Assembly: GCA_964471225.1 (NCBI GenBank)
Contig: CAYYEZ010000027.1
Coordinates: forward strand, 9,212-73,211
Direction: 5' to 3'
DNA from: JAGVJT01 sp964471225
Lineage (GTDB): Bacteria > Pseudomonadota > Gammaproteobacteria > Legionellales > Legionellaceae
DNA: 64,000 bases
Part shown: positions 1 through 8,493 of the stretch, piece by piece
How positions within the stretch are numbered: the stretch's first letter is position 1
Layout: every line of letters begins with the position of its first letter
The notes under the pieces: model-generated
What the model saw: the letters and a program-made list of their open reading frames with translations, nothing else
Databases searched by the model: none
Told to the model about the DNA's origin: nothing
Translations under genes and position numbers: made by a program

Positions 1-74
1 CGTGCACTTGCGTTGTGCTGACGACGTTTAATGTTTTGGCGAGCGCGCTTAATTGCTGATTTAATATTTGCCAC
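1..74 (-). CDS. rpsT: 30S ribosomal protein S20 (partial, 5' end only)
   Basis: Read on the minus strand from a GTG at 74-72, the first 24 codons give a very basic start (MANIKSAIKRARQN...) that is the classic S20 N-terminus; the rest lies beyond the left edge of the window. S20 binds 16S rRNA in the small subunit. A GGAG about seven bases upstream of the GTG supports this start, and non-ATG starts are known for rpsT in E. coli. The gene is transcribed divergently from the SGNH hydrolase. Confidence 0.9.
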   Translation of the reverse strand, partial: MANIKSAIKRARQNIKRRQHNASA

Positions 75-115
75 GGGTTATCTCCACAAATTTCACTGTT
101 GAGCAAAAGTCACGT

Positions 116-144
116 ATGATGCAAGATTATCTGGTTTTTGTCAA
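116..144 (-). promoter_or_regulatory. Candidate sigma-70 promoter for rpsT
   Basis: On the minus strand a perfect TTGACA (144-139) is followed after 17 bases by CATCAT (121-116), four of six matches to the -10 consensus. It lies about 40 bases upstream of the rpsT start. The -35 abuts the Shine-Dalgarno of the divergent SGNH gene. Confidence 0.45.
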
Positions 145-154
145 GGAGGAGCGT

Positions 155-1513
155 GTGCCAAAAGTAATTCGAAAAATTCTTGGGTTTGGGGACAGTTTAA
201 GTGATCGACGCACGATGGCGAAAAGTCTGCTTGCTCCGTTTAGTGGGTTAGAGGGAAAATCAGAGGAGGGGCGATTCACTAACGCTTATGTTTGGTTTGA
301 ATATGCTTTGCGCAGACTACTTGGGCATGCACAAGTTTTTGGAGACGATAAATTTATTGGCACCAAAGAGGTTCCTCATTTAGCCCGGACTTACTGTGAG
401 GGTGGAGCTATAGCATATAATTATAAAAGAGTTAATCTAAAGACTGAAGTAGCGCTGTTGCAGGCAGAAAAACATATTGCAGATACAGATGAAATTCTGT
501 TAGAGGCGATAACGGATCCCCTCGAGGCGTTTGCCTTAAATAACTTAGAGAAACTACGATTAGATTGTTTTCATGATGATGAGATCTTGGGTGTGACTTT
601 AGAAGAGAAGGAACATACCCTTGTGGTGGGGTGGTTAGGAGCCAATGATCTAGTCACAATCAACCAACCTACAGAGGATGCGGCTCGCCTTGCTGTGGGT
701 GCCTGTATAGACCATGTTAAGGCGATGATAGCTCAGGGATATCGAAATTTTGTGTGGTTTAATTTACCAGGACTCGAGTTAACACCACGCTTTCAAAATG
801 GTGAACAAAGGTTACGTGACGCAGCTCAGAAGAGTGTTGACGTTTTTAACGAGGAGCTTCAAGGCGAGATGCTTTTATTGCGTATAGAGTATCCTGATTG
901 CTTTTTCCAATTATTTGATGCCCATGCTCATTTTCAGCACACTTATGACAATTTGTCTCAGTATGGATTTGATGTCGCCAAAAAAACACAGATTTATACC
1001 GAGTCAGCAGTTTTCAAAGCAAAGGGGATGAAAGCGCCAGAAGATGGTTTCTTGTTTTGGGATAGATTGCATCCCATGAGACGAGTTCACGAGCTTCTTG
1101 GAAGCTTTTTTAAAGAGTTATTTGATCAACACTTTATCTTTGAATTTCGATCGCAAGATCATATTCATCAGTTTCGTGAAGCGTATGGTATACGTTTAGC
1201 GCAAGATAAAGCCCGCCGATGTCTAGCTTATTCTGGAATCAATCACAAAAAAGAAGCGCTGACGCTTGATGAAATTATTCGTCATGGTCTTTTTGGTACA
1301 GCCAAATATAGCGGAGCTAGAACGTTTAGTGTGATGCAACAATTAGGCTGGGTGAATCAGAGAAAAGAGCCGCAGTCTCAGTATCCATTGCTTAAGAGAT
1401 TTTTTCATTCTGTGGCAGCAGTGGGACATGTCCTGCCCACGAGTGATGAGCTTGATCAAGATCTCGAAAAACGAAGAGAAAATTCTTTTGAGAGTATCAA
1501 ATTGGACACATAG
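155..1513 (+). CDS. SGNH/GDSL-family hydrolase (lipase/acyltransferase-like)
   Basis: This 452-residue protein has the hallmark blocks of GDSL esterases: FGDSLSD at the N-terminus with nucleophile Ser14, GAND at 162-165 (block III) and DRLH at 303-306 (block V, catalytic Asp/His). About 145 further residues follow block V. Relatives include the Legionella PlaA/PlaC and thermolabile-haemolysin lipases, but I see no signal peptide, so it is either cytoplasmic or exported by a leaderless route. The GTG at 155 is chosen because an AAGGAGG sits five bases upstream (143-149); an in-frame ATG at 116 has no ribosome site. It stands alone, divergent from rpsT. Substrate unknown. Confidence 0.8.
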   Translation: MPKVIRKILGFGDSLSDRRTMAKSLLAPFSGLEGKSEEGRFTNAYVWFEYALRRLLGHAQVFGDDKFIGTKEVPHLARTYCEGGAIAYNYKRVNLKTEVALLQAEKHIADTDEILLEAITDPLEAFALNNLEKLRLDCFHDDEILGVTLEEKEHTLVVGWLGANDLVTINQPTEDAARLAVGACIDHVKAMIAQGYRNFVWFNLPGLELTPRFQNGEQRLRDAAQKSVDVFNEELQGEMLLLRIEYPDCFFQLFDAHAHFQHTYDNLSQYGFDVAKKTQIYTESAVFKAKGMKAPEDGFLFWDRLHPMRRVHELLGSFFKELFDQHFIFEFRSQDHIHQFREAYGIRLAQDKARRCLAYSGINHKKEALTLDEIIRHGLFGTAKYSGARTFSVMQQLGWVNQRKEPQSQYPLLKRFFHSVAAVGHVLPTSDELDQDLEKRRENSFESIKLDT

Positions 1514-1538
1514 TCTTGACTACTTGATGTAGCTTGAT

Positions 1539-1566
1539 TTGTTTCTTATCTCGAATCTGTTACAAT
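1539..1566 (+). promoter_or_regulatory. Candidate sigma-70 promoter for the MFS-deoB operon
   Basis: TTGTTT (1539-1544), a 16-base spacer and TACAAT (1561-1566) preceded by TGT, which makes an extended -10. It lies about 75 bases upstream of the transporter start. Confidence 0.5.
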
Positions 1567-1642
1567 AGCGCGCTCTTAATTTTAACAATTTTTGATGTGA
1601 AACACATTGTGAGTCTTTAGAATGAACAAGGAGGAAAAAAAG

Positions 1643-2923
1643 ATGGAAATGGTTGGCACCTCAACGGAATTGAAACAGCAAAAACGTACTTGGCGTCCTT
1701 GGATTGTTTGTTTCGCGGCGTCGCTTTTATTCTTCTATGAGTTTATTCAAGGCACGATGTTTGCTTCGATCGCGGATCAGGTCATGCGTGATTTTCATAT
1801 TGCAGCGGATAAAATGGTTTATTTATCTAGCGCATATTACTTAGCAAACGTTATTTTTCTAGTGATGGCAGGTATTTTACTAGATCGTTATTCTGCAAAG
1901 AAAATGCTGATTTCGGCGATGTTTTTTTGTGTATTAAGTACATTTGTCCTGGCGCGCACAGACTCTTTTGGCGTCGCATTTTTATGTCGATTTGTGATTG
2001 GCATTGGGAGTGCTTTCTGTTTCCTAGGCCCGATTCGTATTGCGACACGTTGGTTTTTGCCAAAGCAAATGGCCTTTGTGACTGGTGTTGTTGTTACGAT
2101 GGCGATGTCTGGTGGTATGCTTGCGCAATACCCACTAATGAAACTTGTGCTTCAGATAGGCTGGCGCAATGCTTTGATGAATGTCAGCTGGATGGGTGTT
2201 GTGATGTTGATTGCAATGTTGCGTTTAATCCAAGATAAACCTTCACATTATCAAGAGCCTGTGTCTCAAAAAATGAATATGTGGCAAATTACCAAACAAT
2301 CGTACCTCAATCGAGAAACTTTTCTTTGTGGATTGTATGCAAGCTTGATGAACATGGGAGTCGCTGTATTTGGTGCGGTGATGGGCCAGTTGTATTTGGT
2401 GCAGCGTTTGGGCGTGAATCAAGATACGGCCGCAATGATTAATGGTATGTTGTTCTTAGGGGCGATGCTTGGCGGGCCTTTAATTGGATTTTGGTCTGAT
2501 AAAATTGGTCGACGTTTATTGCCTATGCAAGCAGGTGCGTTAGTTTCTCTTTTGATTGCATTGTGTATTCTTTATCTGCCTGTCACAGTTTTTGGTATGG
2601 CAACTTTGTTTTTCTTACTTGGGTTAACCACCTCTTCGCAAGTCATTAGCTTTCCGTTGGTTGCAGAAAAAAGCCAGCCCATGCTAATTGCTTCATCGAT
2701 TAGTCTTGTTTCTATCGTGTTACAGGGCGGTTATATTGTGTATCAAAATATTTATGGCTTCGTATTGATGCAAGATAATGCAGTACAGGTGATTAATGGC
2801 ACACCAACCTACTCACTTGGAGCCTATCAGTCAGCTACGCTTATTTTACCTATTAGTTTTTTCATCGCGTTTGTTGCTTTGTTTGGCTTGAAAGAATCTC
2901 GTGGGTTTTCACAAGGAAAATAG
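1643..2923 (+). CDS. MFS transporter, Pht-like (possible nucleoside importer)
   Basis: A 426-residue inner-membrane protein with about twelve hydrophobic segments. It has MFS loop signatures such as LDRYSAKK after segment 2 and SDKIGRR between the halves. The opening FFYEFIQGTMF resembles the phagosomal transporter (Pht) group of Legionella, Coxiella and Francisella, which imports amino acids or nucleosides. The ATG at 1643 is preferred over 1622 because AAGGAGG at 1628-1634 is well spaced only for the later codon. The phosphopentomutase gene begins one base after its stop, so the two are surely co-transcribed. That suggests nucleosides or pentose sugars as cargo; this is inference from context. 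Confidence 0.85.
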   Translation: MEMVGTSTELKQQKRTWRPWIVCFAASLLFFYEFIQGTMFASIADQVMRDFHIAADKMVYLSSAYYLANVIFLVMAGILLDRYSAKKMLISAMFFCVLSTFVLARTDSFGVAFLCRFVIGIGSAFCFLGPIRIATRWFLPKQMAFVTGVVVTMAMSGGMLAQYPLMKLVLQIGWRNALMNVSWMGVVMLIAMLRLIQDKPSHYQEPVSQKMNMWQITKQSYLNRETFLCGLYASLMNMGVAVFGAVMGQLYLVQRLGVNQDTAAMINGMLFLGAMLGGPLIGFWSDKIGRRLLPMQAGALVSLLIALCILYLPVTVFGMATLFFLLGLTTSSQVISFPLVAEKSQPMLIASSISLVSIVLQGGYIVYQNIYGFVLMQDNAVQVINGTPTYSLGAYQSATLILPISFFIAFVALFGLKESRGFSQGK

Positions 2924-2924
2924 T

Positions 2925-4136
2925 ATGTCGCGTCGTGTCTGTATATTGCTGATGGACTCTTTTGGAATCGGTGCAAGTATTGATGCAAAACGCTATCACG
3001 ATGAAGGCGCGGATACTTTCGGTCATATTGTGATGGCTTGTCGTGAGGGGAAGCTTCAAAGAGGCGAGCTAAATCTACCTAATCTTGCACGCTTAGGCTT
3101 GTATCATGCGGCGATTGCAAGTACAGGAAAACCGATAATTGATCTGGCAACGCTTAGAGAGCCACAGGGCTACTATGGTTATGCTGTTGAGCAAAGCTAC
3201 GGCAAAGACACGCCAAGTGGTCACTGGGAGCTTGCAGGCGTCCCGGTTTTATTTGACTGGGGCTATTTCCCCAATACTCCCGGTTGTTTTCCTAAAGCGT
3301 TGATTGATTTGCTCATAACCCGTGCTAATTTACCAGGTGTTTTGGGCGAGAAACATGCTTCTGGAACAGAAATTATCGAAGAGTTGGGTGCTTTACATTG
3401 CGAGAGTGGTAAGCCGATTGTATATACCTCTGCCGATAGCGTCTTTCAGATTGCGGCACATGAAGAAACTTTCGGCCTCGCGCGTCTTTATGAGCTTTGT
3501 GAGATTGCTCGTGAGCTTGTTGATGAATATGCGATTGGGCGTGTTATTGCTCGTCCATTTAGCGGAAGTCCTGGTCATTTTAAACGTACCTCAAATCGAC
3601 AAGATTACTCCATACCTCCACCAGAAAAAACTTTGTTGGATTATATGAAAGACGCGGGGCGAGAGGTGATTGCCATGGGTAAGATTGCGGATATTTTTGC
3701 TCATCAGGGTATTACCCAAACAATTAAAGCCGACGGTAATCAAGCTTTATTTGATAAAACGATCGAAGCGATAGAAACAGCGCCAGCCGGCAGTTTAATT
3801 TTTACAAATTTCGTGGATTTTGATTCTTCTTATGGACATCGGCGAGATGTTCTAGGCTATGCGAATGCACTCGAGGCATTTGATGCACGCATTCCAGAGT
3901 TAGAGCGTATGTTAAAACCAGGGGATATCGTTATTATTGCTGCAGATCATGGATGTGACCCAACGCTTCCTGGTAGTGATCATACACGCGAGCATATCCC
4001 TGTATTAGCATTCGGTCCTGAGCTTAAAGGGCAATTCATTGGGCGTCGGGAGACGTTTGCTGATGTCGGACAAAGTATTGCTGAGTACCTTGGATTGGCC
4101 CCGATGTTGCATGGCGTTTCCTTCTTATCTGTGTGA
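2925..4136 (+). CDS. deoB: Phosphopentomutase
   Basis: Interconverts (deoxy)ribose 1-phosphate and 5-phosphate, linking nucleoside breakdown to the pentose phosphate pool; cytoplasmic and Mn-dependent. The 403 residues match the family length (E. coli 407). Visible landmarks are the N-terminal metal motif MDSFGIGA, the DTPSGHWE segment carrying the phosphorylated threonine, and a C-terminal AADHGCDPT...DHTREH metal cluster of the alkaline-phosphatase superfamily. AAGGA lies eight bases before the ATG. It follows the transporter by one base and overlaps the next gene by four. No deoA, deoC or deoD is in the window. Confidence 0.95.
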   Translation: MSRRVCILLMDSFGIGASIDAKRYHDEGADTFGHIVMACREGKLQRGELNLPNLARLGLYHAAIASTGKPIIDLATLREPQGYYGYAVEQSYGKDTPSGHWELAGVPVLFDWGYFPNTPGCFPKALIDLLITRANLPGVLGEKHASGTEIIEELGALHCESGKPIVYTSADSVFQIAAHEETFGLARLYELCEIARELVDEYAIGRVIARPFSGSPGHFKRTSNRQDYSIPPPEKTLLDYMKDAGREVIAMGKIADIFAHQGITQTIKADGNQALFDKTIEAIETAPAGSLIFTNFVDFDSSYGHRRDVLGYANALEAFDARIPELERMLKPGDIVIIAADHGCDPTLPGSDHTREHIPVLAFGPELKGQFIGRRETFADVGQSIAEYLGLAPMLHGVSFLSV

Positions 4137-4585
4137 AGACTGAAATGACTGGTTATCCTGCTTCTTTTATTGTTTATTTTAAGACTTTACCCGTGACCTT
4201 AACGTCGTTGCGTAAAGCTGTATTATTCAGTTTGTGGCAGGCTAAAAAACCACTTAAAGCTTATGAGATTCTTGAGTATTTAACCGGTGTTGACTTTACT
4301 GCAACAGCCACTAGTGTCTATCGTGCATTGGATTTTTTTATGGCTGCAGGGTTACTGCATAAAATTGAATCTATCCAGGCTTATGCCTTGTGCCTGACGC
4401 CTCACGTAGAGCATTCTACAGAGATGCTGATGGTATGCGATCGCTGTCATGATGTGACAGAGTCACACGATGAGGCGTTACGTTTTTTGTTAGCGCAATT
4501 AGCTTCTAGTGCTTCTTTTCAGATTAGTCAAGACGTGATTGAACTCAAAGGAGTTTGTCGTGCTTGCCAATCAGAACAGCCTTGA
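4133..4585 (+). CDS. zur: Fur-family transcriptional regulator, Zur-like
   Basis: A 150-residue protein with a winged-helix half (LRKAVLFSLWQAKKPLKAYEI; TATSVYRALDFF recognition helix) and a metal half with HVEH, CDRC and CRAC. The paired CxxC motifs form the structural zinc site, typical of Fur-family proteins and complete here. The N-terminal extension and sequence are closer to Zur than to Fur, so zinc-responsive repression is the likely role, but this is a family-level call. The GTG start overlaps the deoB stop (GTGA at 4133-4136), indicating translational coupling; an ATG at 4145 is an alternative. I do not see a confident Zur box. Confidence 0.8.
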   Translation: MKTEMTGYPASFIVYFKTLPVTLTSLRKAVLFSLWQAKKPLKAYEILEYLTGVDFTATATSVYRALDFFMAAGLLHKIESIQAYALCLTPHVEHSTEMLMVCDRCHDVTESHDEALRFLLAQLASSASFQISQDVIELKGVCRACQSEQP

Positions 4586-4640
4586 TTTTTGATAATTCAT
4601 CCCCATGTACAATAGTTAGAGCGATTGTGAGGATCAAAAT

Positions 4641-5189
4641 TTGGAACAATTAAGAGGTACAACAATTTTATCGGTTCGCCGAGGTAATCAAGTTGTGATT
4701 GGTGGTGATGGCCAAGTCACACAAGGCAACACGGTAATGAAAGGAAATGCGCGCAAAGTGCGTCGCTTGTATAAAGATCAAGTGATTGCAGGTTTTGCCG
4801 GGGGCACTGCTGATGCTTTTACTTTATTTGAGCGCTTTGAAGCAAAGCTTGAGATGCACCAAGGGCATCTTACTCGTGCTGCTGTTGAGCTTGCTAAAGA
4901 TTGGCGTACAGACAAAATGTTACGCCGTTTAGAGGCACTTCTTTTGGTCGCGGATAAAAAAGCTTCCTTGATTATTACCGGGAATGGCGATGTGATTGAG
5001 CCAGAAACAGGTATTATGGCAATCGGTTCAGGGGGGCCTTTTGCGGAGTCCGCGGCGCGAGCGTTATTCGATAATACCCAATTATCAGCCTTAGAGATTG
5101 TTGAAAAATCACTTCATATTGCAGGTGATCTTTGTATTTACACCAATCATCATTTAACTATTGAACAACTGGAAAACGAGCGTGAGTAA
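4641..5189 (+). CDS. hslV: ATP-dependent protease HslVU, peptidase subunit
   Basis: Proteasome-like threonine peptidase that forms the chamber of the cytoplasmic HslVU protease. The start MEQLRGTTILSVRR carries a short prosegment; removal of MEQLRG would expose the catalytic Thr7. GGDGQVT and the GSGG region (IMAIGSGGPFA) are conserved. The 182 residues fit the family. The start codon is TTG at 4641, supported by GAGGA at 4629-4633. It overlaps hslU, with which it forms a two-gene operon. Confidence 0.95.
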   Translation: MEQLRGTTILSVRRGNQVVIGGDGQVTQGNTVMKGNARKVRRLYKDQVIAGFAGGTADAFTLFERFEAKLEMHQGHLTRAAVELAKDWRTDKMLRRLEALLLVADKKASLIITGNGDVIEPETGIMAIGSGGPFAESAARALFDNTQLSALEIVEKSLHIAGDLCIYTNHHLTIEQLENERE

Positions 5190-6564
5190 TATTCAACCTA
5201 TTTCTACAGAAGTTAGAAAAAAAGAGCCTCATTTTGCAACAAATATCACGATGACCCCGCGTGAGATTGTCGAAGAGCTAGATAGATATATCATTGGCCA
5301 AGACTCAGCGAAGCGTGCTGTAGCCATCGCACTACGTAATCGATGGCGGCGAATGCAAATTCAAGACGAGCCTCTCCGTAATGAAATTATGCCGAAAAAT
5401 ATTCTGATGATTGGTCCAACTGGGGTAGGTAAAACTGAGATTGCACGACGGTTGGCGCGTTTAGCGGGTGCACCTTTCATTAAAGTTGAAGCAACCAAAT
5501 TTACTGAGATTGGTTATGTTGGGCGAGATGTTGATTCTATCATTCGCGACTTAATGGACATGGCGATTAAGCAGGCCCGTGAGCGCGCAATGAAAAAAGT
5601 TGAGCATCCAGCAGAAGAGGCTGCCGAAGAGCGGATTTTGGATGTGTTACTTCCTCCACCACGCAGCGGTCATGCTCCAGGTGAGCGGGACTCCTCCGCG
5701 AGACAGGTTTTTCGCAAGCAATTACGTGAAGGTACCTTAGATGATCAAGAAATAGAGGTCGATATTGCTGCAGCCCCAATTGGTGTCGAAATCATGGCGC
5801 CTCCTGGTATGGAAGAAATGACGAGCCAATTACAGGCAATGTTCCAGCAAGTCGGTTCGAGTAAAACAAAAACACGCAAGATGACGATTAAAAAAGCGAA
5901 GAAAATTCTTGCAGAAGAAGAGGCGAGCAAATTAATTAATGAAGATGACATCAAGATACGAGCGATAGAAGCTGTGGAGCAGAATGGTATCGTGTTTATT
6001 GATGAAATTGACAAAGTGGCTAAACGATCTGATCATGGTGGCGATGTATCCCGGGAAGGGGTGCAGCGTGATTTACTACCATTGATTGAAGGGTGTGCCA
6101 TTTCAACGAAATATGGTGTGATAAAAACGGATCACATCCTTTTTATTGCTTCAGGTGCGTTCCATGTTTCAAAACCTTCTGATTTAATTGCTGAGTTACA
6201 AGGTCGCTTGCCGATTCGTGTTGAATTATCTGCTCTGAGTGCGGATGATTTTGTACGAATTTTGACAGAGCCACATGCGTCACTGACAGAGCAGTATATT
6301 GCTTTAATGCAAACCGAAGGTTTAGTGCTTTCTTTCGATGAGTCAGGTATTCGACGAATCGCTGAAGTTGCATGGCAAGTCAATAAACGCACAGAAAATA
6401 TTGGTGCGCGTCGATTATATACGGTCATGGAGCGTTTGCTCGAGGTGGTTTCTTTCGAGGCAACGGATAAAATCGGAGAAGAAGTACGTGTTGATGCCGC
6501 TTACGTAGATAAATATCTCGGGGCACTCATCGAAGACGATGACTTAACACGCTATATTTTATAA
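5182..6564 (+). CDS. hslU: ATP-dependent protease HslVU, ATPase subunit
   Basis: AAA+ unfoldase that feeds substrates to HslV. Visible motifs are MTPREIVEELDRYIIGQ near the N-terminus, Walker A GPTGVGKTE, Walker B VFIDEIDK, a long intermediate (I) domain, sensor 2 RTENIGARRL, and a C-terminal tail ending in RYIL, which inserts into HslV. I chose the GTG at 5182 because it overlaps the hslV stop (GTGAGTAA). This gives 460 residues, 23 more N-terminal residues than a start at the ATG at 5251, which matches other HslU proteins. Either could be right. Confidence 0.93.
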   Translation: MSNIQPISTEVRKKEPHFATNITMTPREIVEELDRYIIGQDSAKRAVAIALRNRWRRMQIQDEPLRNEIMPKNILMIGPTGVGKTEIARRLARLAGAPFIKVEATKFTEIGYVGRDVDSIIRDLMDMAIKQARERAMKKVEHPAEEAAEERILDVLLPPPRSGHAPGERDSSARQVFRKQLREGTLDDQEIEVDIAAAPIGVEIMAPPGMEEMTSQLQAMFQQVGSSKTKTRKMTIKKAKKILAEEEASKLINEDDIKIRAIEAVEQNGIVFIDEIDKVAKRSDHGGDVSREGVQRDLLPLIEGCAISTKYGVIKTDHILFIASGAFHVSKPSDLIAELQGRLPIRVELSALSADDFVRILTEPHASLTEQYIALMQTEGLVLSFDESGIRRIAEVAWQVNKRTENIGARRLYTVMERLLEVVSFEATDKIGEEVRVDAAYVDKYLGALIEDDDLTRYIL

Positions 6565-6565
6565 G

Positions 6566-6582
6566 ACCGTGCTCTGCACGGT
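6566..6582. repeat. Short perfect inverted repeat after hslU
   Basis: A 7-bp stem ACCGTGC/GCACGGT with a 3-base loop begins one base after the hslU stop. No T-tract follows, so it is a poor intrinsic terminator; it may protect the 3' end of the mRNA. The bamD promoter starts four bases downstream. Confidence 0.45.
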
Positions 6583-6585
6583 ATA

Positions 6586-6613
6586 CTGACAAGCTCGGAT
6601 TAATCTGTATAAT
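6586..6613 (+). promoter_or_regulatory. Candidate sigma-70 promoter for bamD
   Basis: CTGACA (6586-6591), 16-base spacer, perfect TATAAT (6608-6613). It lies about 40 bases before the bamD start, so bamD need not depend on hslVU read-through. Confidence 0.6.
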
Positions 6614-6654
6614 GACGGAGTTCGGATAATGGCAACTAGGATTGGGTTGATGTA

Positions 6655-7449
6655 ATGCAACAAAGATTATCATGGTTAAAAATACTATTGCTTGGCAGTT
6701 TGGTTTTCACGCTTTCTTCCTGTAAAACTTTTTGGGATAAAGATGATGATGACGATGACGGTCCATTTAAAGGGCAAACAGCCAAACAGCTTTATACCGA
6801 TGCGAACTCGGAGTTAGCTAAGAAAGATTATACCAATGCCATTAAACGCTACGAGGCATTGGAGACCATGTATCCTTTTAATGATTATGCTGAGCAAGCT
6901 GAGCTTAATCTGATTTATGCTTATTATAAGAAAGAAGATTATGCATCAGCTGCGGCAACTTCTGAGCGCTTTATTCATTTGTATCCACGGGCTAAACGCG
7001 TAGATTATGCCTATTATATGAAAGGGCTTTCAAATTTTCAGCAGGTCCGTGGAAATATCACAAATTTTGTACCGGTAGATCAGTCATGGCGTGATCCTGG
7101 TACGATGTCACAAGCTTACTCTGACTTTGCAAGTTTAGTTGAGAAATTTCCAGAAAGCCGTTACAAGAAAAATGCACTACAACGTATGATTTATTTGAGA
7201 AATATGTTTGCACAAAGCGAGCTTAATATTGCGAAATATTATTTCGATCGACGTATGTATGTTGCCGCTTCTGAGCGTGCGAATTATTTGATTAAAACAT
7301 ATCCTCAAGCACCCAGCGTAAAGCAAGCGCTGAAGATTGTATATCACTCCTCTACAGCACTAAAGCTGAACGATGCCGCCCGAGATGCGCAAACTATCTA
7401 TGAGGCGACTTACCATAAACGTATGCCGAATGGCCCGGTTGAGCAATAG
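6655..7449 (+). CDS. bamD: Outer membrane assembly lipoprotein BamD (ComL/YfiO)
   Basis: Essential lipoprotein of the BAM complex that folds beta-barrel proteins into the outer membrane. A signal peptide ends in the lipobox LSSC, so Cys23 is the lipidated residue. Directly after it comes an unusual acidic run of six Asp. The rest is TPR-like helical repeats, e.g. LYTDANSELAKKDYTNAIKRY and the ETMYPFNDYAEQAELNL segment typical of BamD. At 264 residues it is slightly longer than E. coli BamD (245). Its partner bamA is in the same window at 44213. Confidence 0.93.
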   Translation: MQQRLSWLKILLLGSLVFTLSSCKTFWDKDDDDDDGPFKGQTAKQLYTDANSELAKKDYTNAIKRYEALETMYPFNDYAEQAELNLIYAYYKKEDYASAAATSERFIHLYPRAKRVDYAYYMKGLSNFQQVRGNITNFVPVDQSWRDPGTMSQAYSDFASLVEKFPESRYKKNALQRMIYLRNMFAQSELNIAKYYFDRRMYVAASERANYLIKTYPQAPSVKQALKIVYHSSTALKLNDAARDAQTIYEATYHKRMPNGPVEQ

Positions 7450-7512
7450 GTTTATTCAGTAGAATGCTATGACCCAATACATATTAGTTATTTGGCTGCC
7501 TACTGAGAGATA

Positions 7513-7534
7513 GATTCCCGCGGAAGCGGGAATC
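7513..7534. repeat. REP-like palindrome between convergent bamD and queF
   Basis: A perfect 9-bp stem GATTCCCGC/GCGGGAATC around a GGAA loop. Extragenic palindromes of the form ATTCCCGC-GAAA-GCGGGAAT are widespread dispersed repeats in proteobacteria. It lies where two transcripts converge and could act as a bidirectional transcript end, but no T-run flanks it on either strand. Confidence 0.6.
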
Positions 7535-7564
7535 ACAGTTATTGCTTCACTGATTAGTATTACT

Positions 7565-8407
7565 CTACTGTCTACATAATCGAATATTAGGGATACTCTC
7601 TAGAGATACGCGTCGTGTTGAGCGAAATGAATTGATATCTACACCACCACGTCGTGTGGAGCGACCGTAAACGGTAAGTTCTTCTGGTTTGCAATGCGTC
7701 AAAAGATGGATGAAAATTTTTTCAATGCATTGCTCATGAAATTCGTTATCATTTCGAAACGAGACAATGTATTTGAGTAGTCCCTCGTGATTAATTTTTT
7801 TCCCTTTGTATTGGATTTGTACGCTACACCAATCGGGTTGATTTGTTACTAGGCAATTTGATTTCAAAAGGTCAGTGCAAAGTATTTCTTCGACGACATG
7901 ATCTGATTCGGTGAAAAGTGTTGATTCATCTGTATGGTAGTGATTGCAAATAACATCAAGATCATCAAGCAAGTATCCTTCGAGTCGTGCATGCAATTGT
8001 TGAGGCTTGAAATCTTTAATTGGAGTGATAGTAACGCGTATTTCGCTGGCGTTGAGTTGTGTTGCCAGATCTCGTGTGATTGTTGTTTCGACTGTCTTTA
8101 AGTCTTCAAAAATCGTGTTATTCAATGAGTTGAAGTAAAGCTTCATCGATTTGGACTCAATGATACAAGATGAATCTGCGCTGTAAATGATCTCAGCAAT
8201 TGCAACAATTGGCTTACCTTTTGGATTCAGCCAGGAAACTTCATAATGGTTCCAGATATCGTAACCTGAAAATGGTAGTTTTCCCTGAAGACCTAATTCG
8301 TCGCGGCGAATACTTCGAGGGATTGGAAAGAGTTTTTCTGCATTGTATTGATTCTCATAAGGCGATTTTTTACCAAGCTCTGAATTTTTTGCGATAGCGT
8401 GAGGCAT
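7565..8407 (-). CDS. queF: NADPH-dependent 7-cyano-7-deazaguanine reductase
   Basis: Reduces preQ0 to preQ1 in queuosine tRNA modification. This is the long, two-module form (280 residues; E. coli 282). The NADPH-binding motif ESKSMK is at 84-89. The catalytic cysteine is Cys185 in SNCLVTNQPDW and the acid is Asp192, offset by five from E. coli Cys190/Asp197. The start at 8407 has AAAGGA eight bases upstream and aligns with family N-termini; an in-frame ATG at 8443 would add 12 residues without a site. It lies 86 bases downstream of rdgC on the same strand. Confidence 0.95.
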   Translation of the reverse strand: MPHAIAKNSELGKKSPYENQYNAEKLFPIPRSIRRDELGLQGKLPFSGYDIWNHYEVSWLNPKGKPIVAIAEIIYSADSSCIIESKSMKLYFNSLNNTIFEDLKTVETTITRDLATQLNASEIRVTITPIKDFKPQQLHARLEGYLLDDLDVICNHYHTDESTLFTESDHVVEEILCTDLLKSNCLVTNQPDWCSVQIQYKGKKINHEGLLKYIVSFRNDNEFHEQCIEKIFIHLLTHCKPEELTVYGRSTRRGGVDINSFRSTRRVSLESIPNIRLCRQ

Positions 8408-8493
8408 TTTTTTTCCTTTTTTATTGGGCAAGGACTCAATCAAAATTGATAAATGATGTAAAAAGTCTATCCAGCCCTCATTGTGTGCTAATT

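Noticed and set aside
1927..2238. 103-codon plus-strand frame inside the MFS gene
   Set aside because: Composition rich in Cys and Trp, no ribosome site, fully inside a well-supported gene; a shadow frame.
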